DNA from: Candidatus Latescibacterota bacterium
GTDB taxonomy: Bacteria; Krumholzibacteriota; Krumholzibacteriia; Krumholzibacteriales; WJIX01
Assembly (NCBI GenBank): GCA_030621255.1
Contig: JAUXHZ010000010.1
Coordinates: forward strand, 1-12,342
Direction of reading: 5' to 3'
DNA length: 12,342 nt
The number at the start of each line of letters is the position of its first letter. The first letter of the stretch is position 1. The notes below the pieces were generated by a model, which was given only the letters and a program-made list of their open reading frames with translations, ran no database searches and was not told the origin of the DNA. Below are positions 7,883 through 12,342 of this stretch, one piece after another. Both the position numbers and the translations under genes were made by a program.

Positions 7883-8009
7883 TCCAAACCCCCTTAAACA
7901 GATATAATTTGTAATTCGTGTTTAGAATCAGTAGCAAAAAAGAGACCAGAGAGCGAATGTAAATTTAATATAATTCTATTTAGAATTTATTGTCGGATAG
8001 CAGTTGAAA
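7883..8009. promoter_or_regulatory. AT-rich divergent promoter region
   Basis: 127 AT-rich bases between the divergent starts of the 147-aa orphan and the PH/GRAM-like gene. TATAAT occurs twice on the plus strand (7903-7908 and 7969-7974); the second, 36 bases before ATG 8010, is well placed for a -10 box of the plus-strand gene. No TTGACA-like -35 is found at proper spacing for either. 'TTTAGAAT' occurs twice (7921-7928 and 7979-7986), a short direct repeat that could be a binding site or chance in AT-rich DNA. Confidence 0.35.
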
Positions 8010-8519
8010 ATGGATTTTAGATTGAAAAAGTGGATTAGACAGGAATATGGAATAATGGCATATTTCTGGCTCTATTCAAGGGTTGGTGTTAAAGGAAAGG
8101 AGTATTTAGTGCAACTTTGCGATGAAAAGACGATCTTTATGCAAAAAGCGATTTATTACGTTACCAAACTGGTTGCGGCCAGGGGTATTGTAGAGCTCAC
8201 TGATCGGAATCTGAATTTTCAAGTCTCAGCGTTGGATTTATCTTTCGGAATTAAAAATATTTCAATAGATGTATGTGCACTATCGGATGTCAGAATTGTA
8301 GGCGGCAACATGCATCCGGCTGTTATCGTTACAGTAGTCGATAAGGAGTATGAATTTGTCCTTCCAAAAGCCTCTGAGCTTTATGATCACCTCAAGGCAC
8401 TGCTGAATAACCAGGTGAAAGCCTTTTCACTTGATAATGTTCCCGCAATTTTATGTGACTGCGGGGAAAAGGTCAATATGGCATATATATACTGCCCATG
8501 GTGCGGAAAAAAGAGATAG
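8010..8519 (+). CDS. PH/GRAM-like domain protein with C-terminal zinc ribbon
   Basis: 169 residues from ATG 8010; a TTG six bases upstream (8004) is an alternative start, and no strong ribosome binding site decides it. Residues ~45-132 read like a small beta-barrel closed by a helix ('ARGIVELTDRNLNF', 'VCALSDVRIVGG', 'AVIVTVVDKEYEF', then 'ASELYDHLKALL'). This is the pattern of bacterial PH or GRAM domains, where 'G.v.lTd..l.f' is typical. These domains bind lipids or proteins at the membrane face. The tail has C149, C151, C162 and C165 ('CDCG...CPWCG'), a probable zinc ribbon, with the first pair one residue tighter than the usual CxxC. No membrane segment is seen. Assignment of the PH/GRAM fold is inference from pattern. 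The gene ends in a likely terminator hairpin, so it is probably monocistronic. Confidence 0.72.
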   Translation: MDFRLKKWIRQEYGIMAYFWLYSRVGVKGKEYLVQLCDEKTIFMQKAIYYVTKLVAARGIVELTDRNLNFQVSALDLSFGIKNISIDVCALSDVRIVGGNMHPAVIVTVVDKEYEFVLPKASELYDHLKALLNNQVKAFSLDNVPAILCDCGEKVNMAYIYCPWCGKKR

Positions 8520-8545
8520 AAGATCTCCATCTCTTTAATATTTTA
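8510..8545 (+). terminator. Weak intrinsic terminator after the PH/GRAM-like gene
   Basis: AAAGAGAT (8510-8517) pairs with ATCTCTTT (8529-8536) around an 11-base loop, and the following bases are T-rich (TTTTATTTG). The 5' arm overlaps the last codons and the TAG stop. The stem is A/T-rich, so termination may be partial. Confidence 0.45.
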
Positions 8546-8640
8546 TTTGTATGTTTCCCTTCTGTTTATTAATTTAAATATGTAGAATATTATCGATTGT
8601 ATGAAGTAAGTTTAATTACTTGTTTTCTTTGGAGGTTGTC
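8546..8640 (+). promoter_or_regulatory. Upstream region of the PPC lipoprotein gene
   Basis: AT-rich stretch ending in a clear ribosome binding site GGAGG (8631-8635) before ATG 8641. An inverted repeat AAGTAA (8604-8609) / TTACTT (8616-8621) around GTTTAA lies just before the site and could be an operator or a small leader hairpin. TAGAAT near 8583 is a possible -10 box without a convincing -35. Confidence 0.35.
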
Positions 8641-9429
8641 ATGAGGCGGTTAGGGAAACTAACATTCTTATTAGCTATCGGGTTTATTTTTCTTGGTGGA
8701 TGTGCAGAAGAAGAAACCATAACAGATGTAAATCCTTATGCAACTGTACTTGGAGATGAGAATGCCGGCGGACACGTTGTCCTTGAAGGACGGAATTGTT
8801 TCCCCATAGGGCTCTATATTCATATCGATCACGATACTCTTCCACTTGGAATGATTTCCTCGGATGAACCAGCTTTGCTGTACATTTCTCCCGGAACGCA
8901 CGATCTTTCCGTTAAAAGCAATGGGGGGGTTGTCGTTTTAGATAAAAAAGGAAAACCTGTTTCAATGGTCTATATCCGATGGGAGAAAGAAATTACAGCA
9001 GAGGCTGATTACGCGCCTGTGGTAGTACTCGATTGTTTCGAAGCTATTCTAGAATACGTGCCATGGGAAGATGACAACTATGAACCTAATGATTCTCGCA
9101 CCGGCGCCTATGATTTTACCGCTGACGCGGGTAGAAACCTTGCGTTGATTGACGGTTTGGGGCAACAGTGGGATGATGACTGGTACGAAATCAGTGTTAG
9201 TCCCGGCAATACTCTTGTGGAGGTTACTTGCGAGTTTACCGATTATTTGGGGAACATTGATATAGAGCTTATTGATATTGAAGATAATGTGTTGTCCTCT
9301 TCGACCTCGGACAATGACGTTGAGAGTATCAGTTTTGTTGTTCCTTCAAGCGGGACCTATTACATCCGTGTATATGGTGCAGATCACGGCAACGAGTATG
9401 ATTTGTTATGGAATGCTGTGTCTCCTTAA
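8641..9429 (+). CDS. Secreted lipoprotein with C-terminal PPC (pre-peptidase) domain
   Basis: 262 residues from ATG 8641, chosen over a longer in-frame start at 8620 because GGAGG lies five bases before 8641 and the protein then opens with a clean lipoprotein signal. That signal is basic 'MRRLGK', then a hydrophobic core and lipobox 'LGGC' with C21 as the lipidated cysteine, followed by acidic 'AEEE'. Residues ~35-140 are a beta-rich region I do not recognise. Residues ~147-257 are a PPC domain: 'YEPNDS', 'DDDWYEI', 'NIDIELID', 'GTYYIRVYG', 'EYDLLW'. PPC domains usually follow the catalytic domain of secreted peptidases. No peptidase domain is present here, so a binding or surface role is more likely. 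Acidic +2/+3 residues might affect membrane sorting, but the rule in this lineage is unknown. Confidence 0.83.
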   Translation: MRRLGKLTFLLAIGFIFLGGCAEEETITDVNPYATVLGDENAGGHVVLEGRNCFPIGLYIHIDHDTLPLGMISSDEPALLYISPGTHDLSVKSNGGVVVLDKKGKPVSMVYIRWEKEITAEADYAPVVVLDCFEAILEYVPWEDDNYEPNDSRTGAYDFTADAGRNLALIDGLGQQWDDDWYEISVSPGNTLVEVTCEFTDYLGNIDIELIDIEDNVLSSSTSDNDVESISFVVPSSGTYYIRVYGADHGNEYDLLWNAVSP

Positions 9430-9580
9430 GAATATTTGCGGGCGGAACCCGGACCATACCCTCTGTTATGCATTTTAAGAGGTTCTTCCGCGCTTTGCGG
9501 AAGGGGATGTGTGCGCTTAAGTTTAAATTACATAACTCCTTATCATAACCTAAGTTACAAATTATAGCCACGCAATATTC
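9430..9580 (+). repeat. Hairpin-rich 3' region of the lipoprotein gene
   Basis: First half of a 320-base stretch without a gene. Three inverted repeats are visible: CGGG (9439-9442) / CCCG (9448-9451), CCTCT (9460-9464) / AGAGG (9478-9482), and the strongest, CTTCCGC (9485-9491) / GCGGAAG (9497-9503) around GCTTT. No T-run follows the strong hairpin, so it may be a processing or stability element or a factor-dependent end rather than an intrinsic terminator. GCGGAA also occurs at 9442-9447 and could compete for TTCCGC. Bases 9510-9580 show nothing further beyond AT-rich sequence. Confidence 0.45.
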
Positions 9581-9596
9581 TGGCATGCTCCTTGCG
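9581..9596 (+). promoter_or_regulatory. Sigma-54 (RpoN) type -24/-12 promoter
   Basis: TGGCATG (9581-9587), CTCC, TTGCG (9592-9596) closely matches the RpoN consensus TGGCACG-N4-TTGC(A/T). The invariant GG and GC are separated by exactly ten bases. The expected transcription start is near 9607. The element lies about 150 bases before the GTPase start codon in the correct orientation, after a gene end. RpoN promoters need an AAA+ enhancer-binding protein; none is encoded in the window, and no obvious upstream activator site was recognised. Confidence 0.68.
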
Positions 9597-9606
9597 ACGC
9601 CATGAA

Positions 9607-9749
9607 AGCAACCGGGGTGTAAGTTTCCTCAGTTAGTAATGGTTCATACACCCTTGTTTTAGCAACTTTAATCTACTCCGGTTCTGCTTCAACGGTACGG
9701 AGACTGTAAATGGAAGCTGCCCCGGTGGAAACTATGAGGAAAAAAGAAT
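9607..9749 (+). promoter_or_regulatory. Long structured 5' leader of the MglA-family GTPase gene
   Basis: From the predicted RpoN start to the start codon there are about 143 bases with no reading frame of note. GGGTGTA (9615-9621) can pair with TACACCC (9647-9653), followed by TTGTTTT, giving a terminator-like unit. ACCGGGG (9611-9617) can instead pair with CCCCGGT (9720-9726), closing the whole leader; the two pairings share 9615-9617. An inner hairpin CTCCG (9676-9680) / CGGAG (9698-9702) fits either fold. The ribosome binding site GAGGA (9736-9740) lies ten bases after the closing stem. The match to any known riboswitch class is not evident. Long-range pairings of this length can arise by chance, so function is unproven. 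Confidence 0.4.
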
Positions 9750-10865
9750 ATGGCTATTTATAATATTAGAGGCGGAGAAATAAATGTTAAGATTGTTTAT
9801 TATGGTCCCGGATTAAGCGGGAAAACAACCAACCTTGAACATATCTATTCCAAGTTGCCAAAAGGAAACAAGGGCAAAATGGTTTCTATGAAAACCAGGA
9901 CCGACCGTACTCTCTTCTTCGATTTTCTTCCCATCCGGATTGATAGAATTAATGGTATGATGGTGAAGTTTCTTATTTACACTGTGCCGGGCCAGGTTTA
10001 TTACAATGCTACACGAAAGCTTGTTTTGAAAGATGTAGACGCTATTGTTTTTGTTGCCGATTCTTCGCCGGATAGAATGAATGACAATATGGAAAGTCTT
10101 GCGAATCTTGAGGATAATCTTAATCAACTGGGGAAAAATCTTTCCGAAATTCCCTGGGTTATTCAATACAACAAGCAGGATATCAGAAATTCTATGAGCA
10201 GAGAAATAATGGAGAGAGATTTAAACAAACATAAGACTCAATCTTTCGAAGCGGTTGCGGTGAAAGGCGGGGGAGTATATGAAACATTTGAAGCAATTGT
10301 GGGGCTCGTTTTCAGGCAAGTAGAGAAAAATATTAAAAAACCTGAATTCAATACGCAGGAAACAACACAAGATACTGAAAATATTGAAGAAAAAATAGAT
10401 GTTGATGCTGAAGTTGTACCCGACCTCCAAGTGGATGATATTAGCTCAGGGACAGGTGAAAGTGAGTCTTTAAATAATAGCGCAGAGGAGACAAAAGAGG
10501 AGCATGAGTCTGTCTCTGAGTTTGTCGACAGCGTGCTCAGCGAGGATGATAGTATTGAGCTTGAATCATCCAGGGAAGGGTATGAGGATTATGGGCATGT
10601 GGTGGAACTTTCAGAAGAAAAAGAAAACGCATCCCTGGGGGAAACAGAAAAGCAGAATAGCTCGGTTGCTACGGAATTTATAAATGATCCCCTTGAAAGA
10701 CTGGCTCAGCAGGGGAAAATCCCGGTCCCCACAGAAGAGAGTAAGGAAACAAGCGCCGGTTTAGATGAATCTGAAAATAGAATAGTAATACCTGTTAAAT
10801 TATCGCGTGATGATATTGAGACAGATTCAAATCTGCAAATAGTCCTGGATATATCAGTTGAATAG
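9750..10865 (+). CDS. MglA-family small Ras-like GTPase with long acidic C-terminal extension
   Basis: 371 residues. Residues 1-195 are an MglA-type GTPase: P-loop 'GPGLSGKTT' (G19-T27), 'RTDRTLFFDFLP' with R53, the MglA-typical 'TVPGQ' (T78-Q82) in place of DTAGQ, and guanine-specificity motif 'NKQD' (141-144). G21, T26/T27 and Q82 fall at the same numbers as residues studied by mutation in Myxococcus MglA, so the domain should bind and hydrolyse GTP. MglA sets cell polarity and drives motility with its GAP, MglB; no MglB/roadblock gene is in the window. Residues ~200-345 are an acidic, Ser/Glu/Asp-rich, probably disordered tail, and the last ~28 residues ('IVIPVKLSRDD', 'LQIVLDI') look ordered and conserved. 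Typical MglA ends near residue 195. The start has GAGGA at 9736-9740. Transcription is probably from the RpoN-type promoter. Confidence 0.9.
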   Translation: MAIYNIRGGEINVKIVYYGPGLSGKTTNLEHIYSKLPKGNKGKMVSMKTRTDRTLFFDFLPIRIDRINGMMVKFLIYTVPGQVYYNATRKLVLKDVDAIVFVADSSPDRMNDNMESLANLEDNLNQLGKNLSEIPWVIQYNKQDIRNSMSREIMERDLNKHKTQSFEAVAVKGGGVYETFEAIVGLVFRQVEKNIKKPEFNTQETTQDTENIEEKIDVDAEVVPDLQVDDISSGTGESESLNNSAEETKEEHESVSEFVDSVLSEDDSIELESSREGYEDYGHVVELSEEKENASLGETEKQNSSVATEFINDPLERLAQQGKIPVPTEESKETSAGLDESENRIVIPVKLSRDDIETDSNLQIVLDISVE

Positions 10866-10894
10866 CATTACCTGGAAAAAATAATAAAAAATAC

Positions 10895-10952
10895 TTGACC
10901 CGTTAGCATTTTATAACGAATATTGAATAAGGGATAAGAGTGGCTAACCGGG
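10895..10952 (+). promoter_or_regulatory. Promoter region of the response regulator with a spaced inverted repeat
   Basis: TTGACC (10895-10900) with AATATT (10919-10924), 18 bases apart, is a reasonable housekeeping-type promoter. CCCGTTAGC (10899-10907) is the reverse complement of GCTAACCGGG (10943-10952) except for one extra C. The left arm overlaps the -35 and the right arm lies just before the ribosome binding site GAGGTG (10959-10964). The 35-base spacing suits a protein bound at two sites, or a stem if transcription starts upstream in the GTPase gene. Confidence 0.45.
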
Positions 10953-10968
10953 TTTAAAGAGGTGAGAG

Positions 10969-11328
10969 ATGGCTAGAATATTGGTTGTAGATGACGAGAT
11001 TAATGTCCGGAAACTATATGAAGAAGAATTGAAGGACGAAGGATACGATGTGGTATGTGCCGCTGATATAAAAGGCGCTATTGATTGTGTGGAAGGGGAT
11101 TCTCCGGATCTTATTATTCTTGACATTAAACTTAGGAATGAGAGCGGAATTGACGCCCTTGTTCAGATAGTAGAGCGTAGAAAGGATATTCCCGTAATAA
11201 TAAATTCAGCATACTCAGTCTATAAAGAGAATTTCAATACATGGGCAGCTGACGCTTATATCGTTAAATCTGTTGACCTTGAGCCCCTGAAGGAAAAGGT
11301 GCGGGAATTACTTCATAAACAGAAATGA
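10969..11328 (+). CDS. Single-domain response regulator (CheY-like receiver)
   Basis: 119 residues, exactly one receiver domain and no output domain. The active site is complete: acidic pair D8/D9 in 'ILVVDDE', phosphoacceptor D52 in 'LIILDIKL', S80 in 'IINSAY' in the Thr/Ser position, and K100 in 'AYIVKS', with Y97 as the switch aromatic. It should take phosphate from a histidine kinase and act by binding a partner. No kinase gene is in the window; the RsbW-type ATPase has no H-box and is not an obvious donor. GAGGTG lies just before the start. The exported protein gene follows after seven bases, so the two are probably co-transcribed. Proteins with a 'WAADAYIVKS' end are common single receivers in delta-proteobacterial and FCB-type genomes. 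Confidence 0.93.
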   Translation: MARILVVDDEINVRKLYEEELKDEGYDVVCAADIKGAIDCVEGDSPDLIILDIKLRNESGIDALVQIVERRKDIPVIINSAYSVYKENFNTWAADAYIVKSVDLEPLKEKVRELLHKQK

Positions 11329-11335
11329 GACTGGT

Positions 11336-11773
11336 ATGAAGATCCGATTGATGTTAGCAGGGCTATTTCTGATCTGTTTCTTTTCTGCTGCAGCGAATGG
11401 CCAGAACAGAAATCTGGAAACAAGCGTCTTTTCCGATTACCTGAATAATTCTGTTACTGATCGGTTTATCCATATCCCCGGTCTTGGGTTCAAGAGTTCG
11501 ATGGGGGTTTCATTCGCGTCGAACGGGAATCAGTCGCAAAGTATCGGTTATTACATGGGGCATTTTAATTATGGGTTAGGGCAATCGTGGAATTTGAATC
11601 TTGATGTTGGTGTTCGCTCGATGGTGGGGCAGCAAATGCAGGGCAGTTCCCCGGAAGTCTTTATCCCCAACTTTGATCTTACTTACAGTCCGCCGGACAG
11701 CAAATTTATGCTCCGGTTGCAATTTCACCAGTATAATTCTCCCTTTGGATACAGATACAGGCGCTGGAGATAG
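11336..11773 (+). CDS. Small exported beta-rich, probably outer-membrane-associated protein
   Basis: 145 residues. A signal peptide is clear: 'MKIRLM', hydrophobic 'LAGLFLICFF', then 'SAAANGQ' with likely cleavage near residue 22. The mature part is rich in alternating hydrophobic/aromatic stretches ('IGYYMGHFNYGLG', 'WNLNLDVGVRSM', 'FIPNFDLTYSP', 'FMLRLQFHQY'), which fit beta strands of an outer-membrane barrel or beta sandwich. The C-terminus 'YRYRRWR' does not end in the classic aromatic, so Bam-type insertion is uncertain. Its small size resembles short FCB-lineage proteins of unknown function. The start has only a weak ribosome binding site, seven bases after the response regulator's stop, so coupling to that gene is likely. 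Confidence 0.72.
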   Translation: MKIRLMLAGLFLICFFSAAANGQNRNLETSVFSDYLNNSVTDRFIHIPGLGFKSSMGVSFASNGNQSQSIGYYMGHFNYGLGQSWNLNLDVGVRSMVGQQMQGSSPEVFIPNFDLTYSPPDSKFMLRLQFHQYNSPFGYRYRRWR

Positions 11774-11898
11774 GTGTAATATCTGCAAAATATTTATTTC
11801 AGCCCCGCATCTTTGACAGATTTTGTATAAACATCCGGAGTATGTTTCCAGGTAGTTGATTATGTTAATCAGCAGGGGAGCAGGAAAGGAAATCAACA
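11774..11898 (+). other. Intergenic gap before the FISUMP-type lipoprotein
   Basis: 125 bases. TTGACA at 11813-11818 is a perfect -35 hexamer, but no -10 at 16-18 bases is seen (TATAAA at 11826 is too close), so a standard promoter is not supported. AGGAAAGGA at 11882-11890 is the ribosome binding site of the next gene. No terminator hairpin with a T-run was found. Confidence 0.3.
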
Positions 11899-12342
11899 AT
11901 GAAAAAGAATCTTTCAATTGGTTCGTTAATTCCGCTATCGACCGGAACGGCAATCCTTTTTGTTTCGGTACTTATGTTTTTTAGTTGTTCGGAAGACAGC
12001 ACAACACCTTCAAATTCAATTCCGGAATTGACCACCGCCGATGTTAGCGAAATATTGGGGACAACAGCACACTGCGGAGGAACGATTACCTCTAATGGCG
12101 GAGCAGCTGTTACAGCCCGCGGGGTATGCTGGAGTATAACAGAAACACCTTCAGTATCGGACAGTATAACAAGCGATGGTACAGGGATAGGTAGTTTTAC
12201 GAGTGAAATAACAGGCTTAATAGCTGAGACCGACTATTATGTAAGAGCCTATGCCACAAATAGCGCGGGAACCGGCTATGGAGATACAAATGAATTTACA
12301 ACTACAAAAGTTGGAACAGTAACAGATGTTGACGGGAATATA
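11899..12342 (+). CDS. Lipoprotein with fibronectin III-like repeat and start of a FISUMP-like domain (3' end outside the window)
   Basis: The frame is open from ATG 11899 to the window end (148 codons visible), with AGGAAAGGA well placed upstream. Residues 1-30 are a lipoprotein signal: 'MKKN', a hydrophobic stretch, and 'MFFSC' with C30 as the likely lipidated cysteine, then acidic 'SEDSTTP'. Residues ~44-136 contain the beta-sandwich unit common in Bacteroidetes/Fibrobacteres surface proteins: 'GGTITSNGGAAVTARGVCWS', 'GTGIGSFTSEITGL', 'YYVRAYATNSAGTGYGD'. The last visible residues 'VGTVTDVDGNI' match the usual opening of a FISUMP domain (Fibrobacter succinogenes major paralogous domain), of unknown but surface-related function. 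The FISUMP call rests on a very short segment. Confidence 0.85.
   Translation, partial: MKKNLSIGSLIPLSTGTAILFVSVLMFFSCSEDSTTPSNSIPELTTADVSEILGTTAHCGGTITSNGGAAVTARGVCWSITETPSVSDSITSDGTGIGSFTSEITGLIAETDYYVRAYATNSAGTGYGDTNEFTTTKVGTVTDVDGNI

Noticed and set aside
8620..8640. Earlier start of the PPC lipoprotein
   Set aside because: It would put seven residues before a well-formed signal peptide and place the GGAGG site inside the gene.
9570..9660. Possible c-di-GMP (GEMM) riboswitch, because of 'GACGCC..GAAAGC..CCGGGG' resembling the second half of that motif
   Set aside because: The conserved first half and the tetraloop/receptor parts are absent, spacing is wrong, and part of the match lies upstream of the predicted RpoN start.
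11813..11831. TTGACA followed by TATAAA as a promoter for the FISUMP-type lipoprotein
   Set aside because: The two boxes are only seven bases apart, and no -10 box lies at normal spacing.
11336..11898. Frameshifted longer outer-membrane protein continuing past 11773
   Set aside because: The frames after the stop contain early stops and no continuing beta-rich sequence; the protein appears complete at 145 residues.
11576..11953. 125-codon minus-strand frame across the exported protein and the next gene's start
   Set aside because: It crosses two plus-strand genes with signal peptides and ribosome binding sites and has no support of its own.

Overview
The window reads as bacterial chromosomal DNA of moderate G+C (roughly 40% by eye). 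It uses the standard code: TGA, TAA and TAG all serve as stops, and most genes have Shine-Dalgarno sites. The source looks like an uncultured member of the Fibrobacteres-Chlorobi-Bacteroidetes (FCB) superphylum or a neighbouring candidate phylum. Pointers are a lipoprotein with the 'ARGVCWS...YYVRAYA' repeat leading into what looks like a FISUMP domain, a PPC-domain lipoprotein, an MglA-family GTPase, an MJ0042-type zinc-ribbon protein and a stand-alone receiver. No rRNA, tRNA, insertion sequence, phage gene or CRISPR array is visible. Phylum placement is inference.

Layout. Bases 1-2923 (+) hold the 3' part of a TPR-repeat gene and a radical SAM gene with a TTG start, 15 bases apart. rpmB (L28) lies on the minus strand at 3041-3232, facing the radical SAM gene and diverging from recG. 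Bases 3304-7438 (+) are a compact probable operon: recG, an HD-superfamily hydrolase, a zinc-ribbon protein, and a degenerate-receiver/RsbW-type ATPase fusion whose start overlaps the preceding gene. A minus-strand orphan gene (7439-7882) meets the ATPase gene with the two stop codons directly abutting. Bases 8010-9429 (+) carry a PH/GRAM-like protein with a C-terminal zinc ribbon and a PPC-domain lipoprotein.

The most interesting stretch is 9430-9749. It has no gene but holds hairpins, a strong sigma-54 type -24/-12 element and a leader of about 140 nt. Parts of that leader can form two competing pairings just upstream of the ribosome binding site of the MglA-family GTPase gene (9750-10865). 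The GTPase carries an unusually long acidic tail. After it come a promoter region with a long inverted repeat, a single-domain response regulator, a small exported beta-rich protein, and a lipoprotein cut by the window end.

How they may work together. The first half is mostly housekeeping (ribosome, replication-fork repair) with conserved but poorly characterised partners. The second half is rich in cell-envelope and signalling parts: the ATPase switch, the small GTPase, the lone receiver, and three exported proteins, two of them lipoproteins. A polarity, motility or surface-behaviour role is plausible from MglA biology, but no MglB, motor, pilus or enhancer-binding protein gene is in view.
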